From the NCBI GenBank assembly GCA_030430565.1, contig JAUIKS010000012.1:62001-126000 (forward strand): a stretch of 64,000 bases of DNA, read 5' to 3'. The notes under the pieces were generated by a model, which did no database searches, was not told the DNA's origin, and saw only the letters and a list, made by a program, of their open reading frames with translations. Source of the DNA: Polyangia bacterium (GTDB lineage Bacteria > Myxococcota_A > Polyangia > Nannocystales > Nannocystaceae). A program made the position numbers and the translations under genes. Positions within the stretch are counted from its first letter, which is position 1. Every line of letters begins with the position of its first letter. Positions 16,337 through 25,232 of the stretch are shown piece after piece.

Positions 16337-18889
16337 ATGAGCGCGGGGGCGATCCAGCCCGTCGGCGAGCCCGCGAGCGGCGCGCGAGCGGGTGAGCGGA
16401 TCGGCCGCTTCACGATCCTCGGCGAGCTCGGCCGCGGCGCGTACGGCGTCGTCTATCGCGCGCGCGATGACGAGCTCGAGCGCGAGGTCGCGGTCAAGCA
16501 GCTCACGCGCGCGAACCGATCGGACGAGACGCTCGCCGAGGCCCGCGTGCTCGCGCGGTTTAACCATCCCAACATCGTCACGATCTACGAGGTCGGGCGC
16601 GCCTCGGGCGGCGTGTTCGTGGCGATGGAGCTCGTCGAGGGCGAGAGCCTCCGGGCGTGGATCGAGCGCGAGCGCTCGGTCGCCGAGATCATCGCGGCCT
16701 TCCTCGGCGCGGGCGAGGGGCTCGCGGCGGCCCACGGGGAGCAGGTCGCGCACGGCGACTTCAAACCGGAGAACGCGATCGTCGGAGCCGACGGGCGCGT
16801 GCGCGTGCTCGACTTCGGGATCGCGAGTTACAGCCCCGACACGGCCAGCGCGGCGTCGCAGGCCCGCGGGACGCCGGCTTACATGGCGCCGGAGCTCTGG
16901 TCGGGCTCACGGAGCAGCGCGCGCTCGGACCAATTCGCGTTCTGCGTCTCGCTGTGGGAGGCGCTGCACGGCGCGCGACCCTTCGACGGCGCGACGTCCT
17001 TCGCGCTCGCGCTCTCGGTCACGCGCGGCGAGCTGCCGCCGCCGCGACGTCGCGTCCCGTCGCGAATTCAACGCGCGCTCGCCCGCGGGCTCTCGGTCGA
17101 TCCGGCCGCGCGCTGGCCTGACATGCGCGCGCTGCTGCGTCAGCTGGAGCCGCGTCGTCGCGGGGTGACGCTCGCGGTCGTCGGGATCGGCGTGGCGATC
17201 GGCGTGGGCGCGCTCGTCGGTCAGCGGCTGCAGGGCGCGGCGCTGTGCGAGCCTGAGCCGCTGGTCGAGCGGGTCTCGACCCGCTTCGCGGCGGGGGGCG
17301 AATCGGCGGAGGGCGAGCTCGAGGCGATCACCAGATACGCGCGCGGGTGGGAGTCGGCGCAGGCGGAGGCCTGCGCCGGCTCGCCGACCCCGACGCGGAT
17401 CAGTCAGCTCGCGTGCCTGCAGCGCGACCGCGAGGCGCTGCTCGGCCTGGTCGACGCGATGGCGGCGGGGCAGCTCACCGGGAGCAGCGCGCGGCGCAGC
17501 ATCGCTCGCCTGCCGCGGATCGACGAGTGCTCCGACGCGAGCTTCCTGTCGTCCGCGTTCCCCTCGCCCGAGGACGCGGCGCTGCGCGAGGACGTGGAGG
17601 ACGCCCGCAAGCGCCTGTCGCGGCTGAGCGCGACCGCCTTCGCGATGCGCCCCGAGGTCGCGGACGCGGCGTTCTCGGCGCTCTCCGAGGAGGCGCGCGC
17701 GCTCGAGTTCCCCGCCTTGGAGCTCGATGTCGAGCTCGCGCGGATCCATCACTCCGCTGTCCGCCTCGCGTCGAGCGAGACGAAGTCGTCGCTGCGCGCG
17801 CTGCAGCTGCGCGCGCTCTCGGAGGGCCTGTGGGTGCACGCGGTCAGGGCGACCGCGCAGCTGGTGACGACCAGCAAAGAGGCGGATCCTGACGGGGGGC
17901 GGCTCGCGGAGGCGGAGGCACTGGCCGCGCACCTGCCCCTGCACCTGCGGGACCTCGAGCTGCTTCCGGCGCGCCGCAACGCCGCGCGCGTGCACATCGA
18001 GTTCGGCCGCTATGAGCTCGCCGAGCGCCTCCTGGCCCAGTGCCGCGCGACGGTCGACGAGGTGTTCCCGGGCACGACGCAGGACTTCGAGCTCGTCACG
18101 ACCGAGGCGCTCCTGCTCTGGCGGACAGGTAAATTCGATCCCGCGATCACGATGCTCGAGGACAACCTCGAGAAAGCGCGGGCGCTGCTCGGGCCCGAGA
18201 GCCACATCGCCTACGAGTTCCTCGTCGACCTCAGCGGGATCGAGCAGGAGCGCGGGAACGCGGCGCGGGCGATCGAGCGGATGCGCGAGACGGTCCGCTG
18301 GATCGAGCGCGCGGACGGGATGGACGCCACGCGCCTCGCCCCGCTGCTGAACAACCTCGGGCTTGCGCTCGCGCGCGAGGGGCAGCACGAGGAAGCGATC
18401 GCGATCTATCGCCGGGCGGAGTCGATCTGGCGCGCGGACCTCGGCGACGAGAGCATCCAGCTCGCCTTCGTCGACACCAACCTCGGCGACACCTACGCCG
18501 CGATGGGTCGACACGAGGAGGCGATGGCGCTGCTGGATCGCGCGCTCGAGCGCCGGCGCGAGCAGCTCGGGCCCGATCATCCCTACACCATCTACACGCA
18601 GCTGAGCCGCGCCCGCCTGCTGCTCCGCGCGGGCGCCGTCGAGGAGGCGCTGACCGCCGCGCGCGAGGCCGCGCGGCGGCGCGAGGCGCTCTACGGGGAG
18701 CGCTCGTGGCTGCTGAGCGAGGCCCGCGTCGTGCTCGCGAGGGCGTACTGGCTCAACGGACAGGCGGAGCGCGCGCGCGCGGAGGCGGGGCGCGCGGAGG
18801 CGGGGCTGTCCGAGGGCGGCGCGGAGCCGGAGCGGGTCCGCGCCGACCTCCGCGCGCTGCTGCGGGCGATGGCGCCGCGCGAGGAGTGA
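16337..18889 (+). CDS. Ser/Thr protein kinase with TM segment and C-terminal TPR repeats
   Basis: 850 residues. Kinase domain ~24-275: LGRGAYGVVY glycine loop, Lys54 (VAVK), Asp141 in HGDFKPEN, Asp159 in DFG and GTPAYMAPEL. The usual Arg before the catalytic Asp (HRD) is Gly, so it is a non-RD kinase and may not need activation-loop phosphorylation. One TM helix lies near 277-297 (VTLAVVGIGVAIGVGALVG). The C-terminal ~550 residues are helical repeats ending in clear TPR units (ALAREGQHEEAIAIYRRAESIW; TYAAMGRHEEAMALLDRAL). A membrane receptor-like kinase with an external or peripheral protein-binding region is inferred. No terminator is visible after it. Confidence 0.88.
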   Translation: MSAGAIQPVGEPASGARAGERIGRFTILGELGRGAYGVVYRARDDELEREVAVKQLTRANRSDETLAEARVLARFNHPNIVTIYEVGRASGGVFVAMELVEGESLRAWIERERSVAEIIAAFLGAGEGLAAAHGEQVAHGDFKPENAIVGADGRVRVLDFGIASYSPDTASAASQARGTPAYMAPELWSGSRSSARSDQFAFCVSLWEALHGARPFDGATSFALALSVTRGELPPPRRRVPSRIQRALARGLSVDPAARWPDMRALLRQLEPRRRGVTLAVVGIGVAIGVGALVGQRLQGAALCEPEPLVERVSTRFAAGGESAEGELEAITRYARGWESAQAEACAGSPTPTRISQLACLQRDREALLGLVDAMAAGQLTGSSARRSIARLPRIDECSDASFLSSAFPSPEDAALREDVEDARKRLSRLSATAFAMRPEVADAAFSALSEEARALEFPALELDVELARIHHSAVRLASSETKSSLRALQLRALSEGLWVHAVRATAQLVTTSKEADPDGGRLAEAEALAAHLPLHLRDLELLPARRNAARVHIEFGRYELAERLLAQCRATVDEVFPGTTQDFELVTTEALLLWRTGKFDPAITMLEDNLEKARALLGPESHIAYEFLVDLSGIEQERGNAARAIERMRETVRWIERADGMDATRLAPLLNNLGLALAREGQHEEAIAIYRRAESIWRADLGDESIQLAFVDTNLGDTYAAMGRHEEAMALLDRALERRREQLGPDHPYTIYTQLSRARLLLRAGAVEEALTAAREAARRREALYGERSWLLSEARVVLARAYWLNGQAERARAEAGRAEAGLSEGGAEPERVRADLRALLRAMAPREE

Positions 18890-19123
18890 GCGCCAGCGAC
18901 GAAACTCCGGCGGAGCCGGCACGCACGCGGACTCTCCCAGCGCTCGCGCTGCGCCGATCAGCTCGCCCCGTCGATCAGCTCGCCCGGCGGGTTGAGGTGG
19001 TGCTCGGCGTAGATCCCATGGTGTCGGTGGAGATCGCCGGTTGGGCGGGGTGATGCGGCGCGCCGACGCGCGCCGCGGGGCTCGAGGGCGCGCGCGTCGT
19101 CGCGCGCGTCGCTCGGTTTTGTA

Positions 19124-19142
19124 GATGACCTAATGGTCATGT
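19124..19142 (+). promoter_or_regulatory. CATGT-type box (GATGAC-N7-TCATGT)
   Basis: Same architecture as the boxes before the TerB-like genes, with one change in the first half. It lies 88 nt before the kinase start at 19231, almost the same distance as the box before the kinase at 34718. It also contains the palindrome ATGACC-TAAT-GGTCAT. Confidence 0.5.
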
Positions 19143-19217
19143 CGAATTCGGGGAGCAAAAACCCGGGCGCGGGGCGTCCGCTCGGTCAACGAGGGTCGAA
19201 CGGGCGCGGCGGGCTGC

Positions 19218-19223
19218 TAGGCT
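19218..19223 (+). promoter_or_regulatory. candidate -10 (TAGGCT)
   Basis: gcTAGGCT ends 7 nt before ATG 19231. Confidence 0.4.
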
Positions 19224-19230
19224 CGCGTGC

Positions 19231-21177
19231 ATGGCGGGCGCGGAGCTGGGGGCGAGCGGCGGTGACGAGCCGCCCGCGACGCCGTCGGCCGAGCGGCGCG
19301 ACCCCTCGGGCCCGTCGCTCGAGGTGGTCCAGCGGCTGATGGGCGACGCCGCGGCGCGCTACGAGACCATCGGGCTGCTCGGCACCGGGGACACCGGCTC
19401 TGTGCACTCCTGCGCCGACTTGGTGCTCGGGCGCCGCGTGGCGATGAAGCGGAGCTCGCCCGGCGTGGCCCGCGACGACGCGGCCGCGCGGCGCTTCCTC
19501 GCCGAGGCGCGCGTGCAGGGGCGCCTCGAGCACCCGTCGATCGTCCCGGTCTACGAGCTGGGCCTGCGCGACGGTCAACCCTACTTCACGATGAAGTCGA
19601 TCGAGGGTCGATCGCTGCGCGAGCTCCTCACGCTCCACGCCGGCGGCGACGAGGACACCGTGATCAACTACTCGCGCCGCCGGCTCTTAACCGCCTTCGT
19701 CGCGGTCTGCCAGGCTGTTGACTTCGCCCACTCGCGCGGCGTGATCCACCGCGATCTCAACCCCGAGAACATCATGCTCGGCGGCTTCGGCGAGGTCTAC
19801 GTCCTCGACTGGGGGAGCGCGCGGGTCAGCGGACACCCCGAGGACGACGGCGCGGGCGCGCGCGAGGATCACAACGCCGATCACGCGGTCTCGACCGCGC
19901 GGGTCGGCGCGGTCGGCTACATGGCGCCCGAGCAGTACCGCGGCGACGACGAGCAGCTCGGCCCCCACTCCGACGTCTACGCGCTCGGCGCGACGCTCTT
20001 CGAGCTGTTGACCTTCACGCGCCTCAACCGCGGCCGGACCACCGAGGAGCGCGCCGCCTCGATGTTCGCGCGCTTCAACCTCCACGACGCCGCCAAAGAC
20101 TCGGGGCGCCTCGTGCCGGCGGAGCTGCTCGACCTGTGCGAGCGCGCGACGGCCTTTGACGTCGCGCATCGCCTCGACAGCGCGGGCGCGATGGTCGTCG
20201 AGCTCGAGCGCTTCCTCGACGGCGAGCGCAACGAGGCGCTGCGTCTGCGGGCCTCGGCGGAGCACACCGCGACCGCGGCGAGGATCCTGACGGGCGCGGA
20301 CGGCGACGAGGTCTTCGACTCGCTGTACTCGTGGCCCTCGGTGAACGTGAGCGCGAGCGCGACCGCGCTGGTGCCCGAGCTCGACCCCGAGCTCGAGCGC
20401 CGCCGGCTCGCGCTGCGCGAGCTCGGTCGCGCGCTCGCGCTGAACCCCGCGAACGAAGAGGCGCTGCGCGCCATGCTGGAGCTGCTGACCGCGCCCGTCG
20501 CGAGCAGCCCGCCCGAGGTCGCCGAGGAGATGCGCGCGACCGAGCAGCGCCTGCTGCGTCTCAGCGGGCTGATCGCCGGCTTCACCTACCTCGCGCTGTG
20601 GCTGCACCTCCCGTTGATGCTGTGGGCGGGGCTCCGCGAGCCGACCCCGCTCGCGGTGTTCTTCGGGCTCAGCTCGCTGTGCGCCCTGTTCGCCTTCGTC
20701 GCGCTCAAGCAGAAGCGCCCGCGGCCGCTCGTGATGACGACGATGGTCCTCAGCCAGGTCGCGATGGCGATGACCACGGTGATCCTCGGCCCGCTGCTGC
20801 TGATGCCGGCGCTGATCGCCGCGAACACGGCCGGCTACGCGCTCGCGCTCGATCGACGCGGTCGCGGCGTCACGCTGCTCTTCGGCCTGCTCGCGATGAC
20901 GATCCCCTTCGCGCTCGAGCTCGCCGGGCTCGTCGCGCCGAGCTACCAGTTCACGGGGGACGCGGTCGTCGTCCGCGCCTACGCGCTCGAGTTCATCCGC
21001 GCGCCGACCACCGCGTTCCTGGGGCTGACCAACCTCGCGCTGCTGCTGGTCACGGTGCTCCCGGCCGGTCGCTTGCGCGACGCGCTGCGCACCGCCGAGG
21101 AGCGGCAGCACGTGATGGCCTGGCACTTCAAGCAGCTCGCGCCCGAGCTCTCCGGCGCGCCGCGGCAGCAGTCGTAG
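19231..21177 (+). CDS. Ser/Thr protein kinase with C-terminal multi-TM domain
   Basis: 648 residues. Kinase domain ~44-330: LGTGDTGSVH loop, Lys73 (VAMK), HRDLNPEN (Asp175), DWG in place of DFG (Asp193) and VGYMAPEQY. DWG is a known variant in this bacterial subfamily. Residues ~440-625 form about six hydrophobic helices (LIAGFTYLALWLHLPLML, PLAVFFGLSSLCALFAFVAL, TTMVLSQVAMAMTTVILGPL, ALIAANTAGYALAL, GVTLLFGLLAMTIPFALELA, AFLGLTNLALLLVTVLPAG), a sensor-like polytopic tail. An 8-bp inverted repeat (ggctctcg-gg-cgagagcc, 21179-21196) follows the stop codon without a T-run. Ligand unknown. Confidence 0.85.
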   Translation: MAGAELGASGGDEPPATPSAERRDPSGPSLEVVQRLMGDAAARYETIGLLGTGDTGSVHSCADLVLGRRVAMKRSSPGVARDDAAARRFLAEARVQGRLEHPSIVPVYELGLRDGQPYFTMKSIEGRSLRELLTLHAGGDEDTVINYSRRRLLTAFVAVCQAVDFAHSRGVIHRDLNPENIMLGGFGEVYVLDWGSARVSGHPEDDGAGAREDHNADHAVSTARVGAVGYMAPEQYRGDDEQLGPHSDVYALGATLFELLTFTRLNRGRTTEERAASMFARFNLHDAAKDSGRLVPAELLDLCERATAFDVAHRLDSAGAMVVELERFLDGERNEALRLRASAEHTATAARILTGADGDEVFDSLYSWPSVNVSASATALVPELDPELERRRLALRELGRALALNPANEEALRAMLELLTAPVASSPPEVAEEMRATEQRLLRLSGLIAGFTYLALWLHLPLMLWAGLREPTPLAVFFGLSSLCALFAFVALKQKRPRPLVMTTMVLSQVAMAMTTVILGPLLLMPALIAANTAGYALALDRRGRGVTLLFGLLAMTIPFALELAGLVAPSYQFTGDAVVVRAYALEFIRAPTTAFLGLTNLALLLVTVLPAGRLRDALRTAEERQHVMAWHFKQLAPELSGAPRQQS

Positions 21178-21273
21178 CGGCTCTCGGGCGAGAGCCCGCG
21201 CGACGCCTCGCGCTCGTCGACCGCGGCGCGGCCGCGCGCGCGATTGACCCGTCCGCCGAGCGCGTCGCTGCGC

Positions 21274-21279
21274 TACCAT
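21274..21279 (+). promoter_or_regulatory. candidate -10 (TACCAT)
   Basis: gcTACCAT ends 9 nt before ATG 21289, which supports that start over the upstream in-frame codon at 21244. Confidence 0.4.
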
Positions 21280-21288
21280 GAAGTCTCG

Positions 21289-22029
21289 ATGCCAGCGCCG
21301 ATGACGAGCTGCCCCCGATGTCGAGCCGCGACCTTGTTTCGCGGCGAAGCTCGCGGCGTCACGCTCCGCGCCTGCGGGCGCTGCGGGGGCGTCTGGCTCG
21401 ACGCGGTGGCGGCCGCGCGCGTGCTCGCGGCGCTCGTGGACGCGCCCCTCGCTGATGCGCCGCGTGGCGGCGGGCTCGCGTGCGTCGAGTGTGGGCGCGT
21501 GATGGAGGTCCGGACGCCGGGCGGCGCGGGCGTTGAGATCGACCGTTGCCCGGACCACGGCGTGTGGTTTGACCGCCGCGAGCTCGAGCTGCTCGTGGAG
21601 CTCGCGGCCTCGCGTCGCGGGATCACGACGACGCAGGCGCCCGATCCCGACGTCAGCGCGCGCGTCGGTCCCCAGGCGGTCGCGGGGCTCGCCGCGGCCG
21701 GGGCGGTGACGGCCGTGTTGACTGCGGACGCCGTCGTCTCGCACAGCCCCGGCGCGCCGATCGAGACTACGCCCGTCGCCGACGTCCTCATCGTCGATCC
21801 CGCGCTGGCGATCGAGGGCGCCGAGCTCGCGATCGAGGGCGGCGCGCTCGCGGTCGAGGGCGCGGGCGTGGCGGTCGAGGGCGCGGGCGAGCTGCTCTCC
21901 GGCGCGGGGGAGGTCGCGGGCGCGGTGGTCGAGAACGCCGGCGAGCTCGCGTCGGCGGCCGCCGAGGGCGCCGGCGGGATCCTCGAGCTGTTCGGCGCCG
22001 CGCTCGAGATCTTGCAGGGTCTGTTTTGA
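21289..22029 (+). CDS. zinc-ribbon (TFIIB-type) domain protein
   Basis: 246 residues. Two zf-TFIIB-like units are present: CPRCRA...LRACGRCGGVWLDAVAA and CVECGRVMEV...IDRCPDHGVWFDRRELELL, each with the CxxC...CxxCGGxWLD-type signature. A hydrophobic helix lies near 130-150 (VGPQAVAGLAAAGAVTAVLTA). The C-terminus is a striking acidic/Ala run of EGAELAIEGGALAVEGAG-like 7-10-residue repeats, which probably form an amphipathic helix lying on a membrane. The adjacent gene at 22085 also encodes a zinc-ribbon membrane protein and may be co-transcribed. Function unknown. Confidence 0.75.
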   Translation: MPAPMTSCPRCRAATLFRGEARGVTLRACGRCGGVWLDAVAAARVLAALVDAPLADAPRGGGLACVECGRVMEVRTPGGAGVEIDRCPDHGVWFDRRELELLVELAASRRGITTTQAPDPDVSARVGPQAVAGLAAAGAVTAVLTADAVVSHSPGAPIETTPVADVLIVDPALAIEGAELAIEGGALAVEGAGVAVEGAGELLSGAGEVAGAVVENAGELASAAAEGAGGILELFGAALEILQGLF

Positions 22030-22084
22030 GACGCGGCGCCCGTCGCAGGAATGATTGGGCATGGTCGGAGGTGCAGGTCGGACA

Positions 22085-23143
22085 ATGGTGAGCGCGCGGC
22101 GAGCCCGTCACGACGCGCGCTCGCTGCGGCCGAACCGCGCGCTCCGGCAGCAGCTGCGGCGGATTCGCGTGCGCGCGGCGGCCCAGGCCTCGCCGCGCGC
22201 GCGTGAGCGCGCGCGCCTGCTCTGCTACGCGCTGTGCGGCGCGTGCGGGTACCTCGACGCGCTGCCGAGCCGCGACAGCTTCCGCGCCGAGGGCGGCGCG
22301 ACGCCGGCGCTTCGTCACGCGTGCCCGCACTGCGGCGCGCGGGCCTGGCACGACCTCAACGACGAAGGCACCGCGCTCGCGCTGCGCGACGCCGAGACCC
22401 GCGAGCGGCGGTACCACCACGCGCTCGCGCGCCGTCAGGCCGCGCTGCGCTCGTTCGCCGCCGGCTTCGCGCTCGCCATGCCCGTCGGCCTGCTGCTCTA
22501 TCAGCTCGCCGCGCTCACGCTCACCTCGGCCGCGGTCGTCAGCTCGCTGGTGCTGCTCGCGGTCGCGATCCCGCTGTTTGATCGCGCCGTCCCGCGGCGA
22601 CACGCGCAGCTGCGTGACGCGGGCGCGTTCGAGGCCTTCACTCGCTGGCGCGCGCCGCTGCCCTTGGTCGAGACGCAGGAGGCGCTCACGCGGAGCCGCG
22701 ACGGCGTGTTCGCGGCGGTCGAGTGCGACGCCGAGCTCCTGGTCGCGCCGCTCAGCGGCACGCGCTGCGTGGGCTACGAGGTCAGCCTGTACCGCGACGC
22801 CAGCGAGCAGTCGCCGGTGTGCGTGCTCCGTGAGCAGCGCTGCCTCGAGTTCCGCCACGGCGACGTGGTAGTCGACGGCGACGCCGTCACGCTCTCCATC
22901 CCGCGCGTCCCGATCCCGCGGCGCGGGCCCGCGGCGCCGAACGCCCGCGCGTTCACGAAGATGCTCCGGCGCCGCGGGCTCTACCTCGCCGACGGGCCGT
23001 ACCGCCTCGAGGAGGCGCTCGTGCTGCCGGGGGAGCGCTACGAGCTGCGCCGTGTCGTCGGCGCGGACGACTACGTGCTGGCCTTCGGTCGGGCGAGCCT
23101 GCCCGTCAGCCCGCGCGCGCTCGCGGCTGGCTCGACGTCGTGA
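22085..23143 (+). CDS. membrane protein with zinc-ribbon and GIDE/MULAN-like domain
   Basis: 352 residues from ATG 22085. The N-terminus is very basic. A four-Cys zinc ribbon (CGACGYLD...CPHCGARAWHD) lies at ~47-95. Two TM helices at ~130-175 (FAAGFALAMPVGLLLYQLAAL, AAVVSSLVLLAVAIPLF) probably form a hairpin. After a linker, residues ~225-350 read ELLVAPLSGTRCVGYEVSLYRD...FRHGDVVVDG, which resembles the GIDE / 'beside a membrane' domain of E3 ligase MUL1 and its bacterial relatives (APLSGxxCVxY). The C-terminal RLEEALVLPGERYELRRVVG fits the G-E-x-V-x-GxV part of that fold. Role in bacteria unknown. Confidence 0.65.
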   Translation: MVSARRARHDARSLRPNRALRQQLRRIRVRAAAQASPRARERARLLCYALCGACGYLDALPSRDSFRAEGGATPALRHACPHCGARAWHDLNDEGTALALRDAETRERRYHHALARRQAALRSFAAGFALAMPVGLLLYQLAALTLTSAAVVSSLVLLAVAIPLFDRAVPRRHAQLRDAGAFEAFTRWRAPLPLVETQEALTRSRDGVFAAVECDAELLVAPLSGTRCVGYEVSLYRDASEQSPVCVLREQRCLEFRHGDVVVDGDAVTLSIPRVPIPRRGPAAPNARAFTKMLRRRGLYLADGPYRLEEALVLPGERYELRRVVGADDYVLAFGRASLPVSPRALAAGSTS

Positions 23144-23223
23144 CCCGGCCGCCACGCGCCGTGACGCCGAGGCGATCCAGCGCGCGAAATCGAGGTACTC
23201 TCGGGCCCGCGCAAGGAGCCCAC

Positions 23224-23850
23224 ATGCCGAGTTCAACACGCAGTTCATCCATCTCGCTCACCGCCGTCAGCGCGCTCGCGCTGATCCTCGCCGCGTGCTC
23301 CGGAGACGACGGCGGCGCGACCTCCGACGGCGTGTCGAGCGACGCCTCGACCACGCAGGACATGACCCAAGGTTCAACCTCGTCGACGGGCGGCTCCAGC
23401 GGGAGCGGCGGCGACGCGAGCAGCAGCGGGAGCGCGGGCGCGACGAGCTCGTCGACGGGCGACGCGACCACCGGCGACGCGACCGCCGGCACGACCGGCG
23501 GCGGCGCCGAGGATCCCAACTACCCGAGCCCCGGCGACGTCGGCTGCGCGGGCGAGACCGCGCCGATCATGCTCCCCGGCGGGGCCGTCTGCGCGCCGTT
23601 CTGCGACGGCCCCGGCGGCGCGTGCCCGGCCCCCGCCGACGGCGACGCGATGCCGGTCTGCGCCCCGTTCGAAAACGGCGGCAGCATGGCCCCGTGCGGC
23701 GGCGATGGGGAGTGCGCCGGCAGCGAGGTCTGCTGGGACGGCTCCTGCATCGAGGTCGCGTTCTGGGCCTGCAACATCGACTGCTCGGGCGGCGAGACGT
23801 GCCCTTCGGGCATGTCGTGCATCGCGGGCCTGTGCGCGTACCCATTCTAG
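23224..23850 (+). CDS. Cys-rich lipoprotein with Ser/Gly/Thr linker
   Basis: 208 residues from ATG 23224, with a good RBS (AAGGAG at 23213-23218) and lipobox ALILAAC. Residues 25-100 are a Ser/Gly/Thr/Asp linker (STGDATTGDATAGTTGGG-type). The C-terminal ~100 residues have about 14 Cys with 'C....C....C' spacing (GAVCAPFCDGPGGACP, CGGDGECAGSEVCWDGSC, CNIDCSGGETCPSGMSC), like the Cys-rich tails of other secreted myxobacterial proteins. A TACTCT hexamer lies at 23196-23201. Probably surface exposed; function unknown. Confidence 0.75.
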   Translation: MPSSTRSSSISLTAVSALALILAACSGDDGGATSDGVSSDASTTQDMTQGSTSSTGGSSGSGGDASSSGSAGATSSSTGDATTGDATAGTTGGGAEDPNYPSPGDVGCAGETAPIMLPGGAVCAPFCDGPGGACPAPADGDAMPVCAPFENGGSMAPCGGDGECAGSEVCWDGSCIEVAFWACNIDCSGGETCPSGMSCIAGLCAYPF

Positions 23851-23954
23851 ATACGGGTGAATGACAACTGTGAGCTCACGCCGACGGCACTGGCGGAGCT
23901 CCCGCGAACGATGCGATAGTCCCGAGAACCGCGTTCGGGCGGTTGAGGAGAGTC

Positions 23955-25121
23955 ATGAGCGAGCACCGAGTCAGGATGCAGAACAGCGAGATCTTCACCG
24001 ACGAGCACGTCGCGATGCGGAAGACCGTGCGGAAGTTCGCCGAGTCGTTAGCGCCCCACGCGGAGGAGTGGGACGAGGCCGGCATCTTCCCGCGCGAGGT
24101 GTTCAAACAGGCAGGTGACCTCGGGCTGCTCGGCATCCGCGCCGGCGAGGAGTCGGGCGGGCTCGGCCTCGACTGGTGGTACACCACCTGCTACGTCGAG
24201 GAGCTGGTCCACTCGCGCAACGCCGGCGTCAACATGGCGCTGATGGTCCAGTCCGACATGGCGACGCCGATCATCGACGAGATCGGCAGCGACGAGGTCA
24301 AGGCCGAGTTCCTGGCGCCCGCGCTCGCCGGCGACAAGATCGCGGCGCTCGGCGTCAGCGAGCCGGGCGGCGGCTCGGATGTCGCGGCGCTGCGCACCAC
24401 CGCGAAGCGGGACGGCGACGACTACATCATCAACGGCCAGAAGCTCTGGATCACCAACGGCACGCGCGCCGACTTCGTGACGCTCGCGGTCCGCACCGGC
24501 GACGAGGGCTTCGGCGGCATCTCCTTCGTGGTCTGCCCGACCGACGTCAAGGGCTTTCACATCGGCAAGAAGCTCAAGAAGATCGGCAACAAGGCCTCGG
24601 ACACCGCCGAGCTGTTCTTCGAGGACGTGCGCATCCCCGTGCGCTACCGCCTCGGCGAGGAGAACCACGGCTTCTATCACATCATGACCAACTTCCAGGG
24701 CGAGCGCCTCGTCGCCTCGCTCGGCGCCGTCGCCGGGATGGAGCTCGCCGTCCGCGACGCGATTCGCTACGGCGAGGAGCGCAAGGCCTTCGGCCGCCCG
24801 CTGACCAAGTTCCAGGTCTGGCGGCACAAGCTCGTCGAGCACATCACCTCGATCGAGGCCGCGCGGCGTCTCTCCTACTTCGCGGTCGATCGCTTCATGA
24901 AAGAGCCGATGGAGGCGACCCGCGAGATCACCATGGCCAAGCTGTTCTGCGGCGACCTCGCGCAGCGAGTCATGTACGACTGCATGCAGCTCCACGGCGG
25001 CTTCGGCTACGTCACCGAGTACCCCATCAGCCGCGCCTGGACCGACATCCGTCTGCTCACGGTCGGCGGCGGCACCTCGGAGATCATGAAGGAGATCCTC
25101 GTGAAGCTCGAGAATCTCTAG
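23955..25121 (+). CDS. acyl-CoA dehydrogenase
   Basis: 388 residues; RBS ttgaggag just upstream. The full-length FAD-dependent family fold is present: GVSEPGGGSDVAALRT and YIINGQKLWITNG in the middle domain, EERKAFGRPL and QLHGGFGYVTEYPISRAWTDIR in the C-terminal helical domain. At the position of the MCAD catalytic Glu (YEGT) this protein has GGGTSEI, as in the long-chain and isovaleryl-CoA dehydrogenases. Those use a Glu elsewhere, and GMELAV at ~260 is a candidate. It oxidises acyl-CoA to enoyl-CoA in fatty-acid or branched-chain amino-acid breakdown. It stands alone, with no ETF or hydratase genes beside it, so the substrate is unclear. Confidence 0.92.
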   Translation: MSEHRVRMQNSEIFTDEHVAMRKTVRKFAESLAPHAEEWDEAGIFPREVFKQAGDLGLLGIRAGEESGGLGLDWWYTTCYVEELVHSRNAGVNMALMVQSDMATPIIDEIGSDEVKAEFLAPALAGDKIAALGVSEPGGGSDVAALRTTAKRDGDDYIINGQKLWITNGTRADFVTLAVRTGDEGFGGISFVVCPTDVKGFHIGKKLKKIGNKASDTAELFFEDVRIPVRYRLGEENHGFYHIMTNFQGERLVASLGAVAGMELAVRDAIRYGEERKAFGRPLTKFQVWRHKLVEHITSIEAARRLSYFAVDRFMKEPMEATREITMAKLFCGDLAQRVMYDCMQLHGGFGYVTEYPISRAWTDIRLLTVGGGTSEIMKEILVKLENL

Positions 25122-25232
25122 GCGAGAGCAGGAGCGAGCGTCGCCGCGTCGAGCAGCCTCGGCGCGGCGTCGCTGCATCCGGCCGCGTGACGGCCTGACC
25201 ACCCAAGACCTGACTAATTGAGCGTGTACACC

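Larger units (their letters stand above)
18890..19230. other. intergenic region with regulatory box
   Basis: 341 bases between two kinase genes. They hold the CATGT-type box at 19124-19142, the overlapping 16-bp palindrome ATGACC-TAAT-GGTCAT (19125-19140) and a TAGGCT hexamer. The proximal part is GC-rich with no convincing ORF. Confidence 0.5.

Noticed and set aside
16907..18922. 671-residue minus-strand ORF opposite the TPR kinase
   Set aside because: Shadow frame; no motif, extreme Arg/Leu content.
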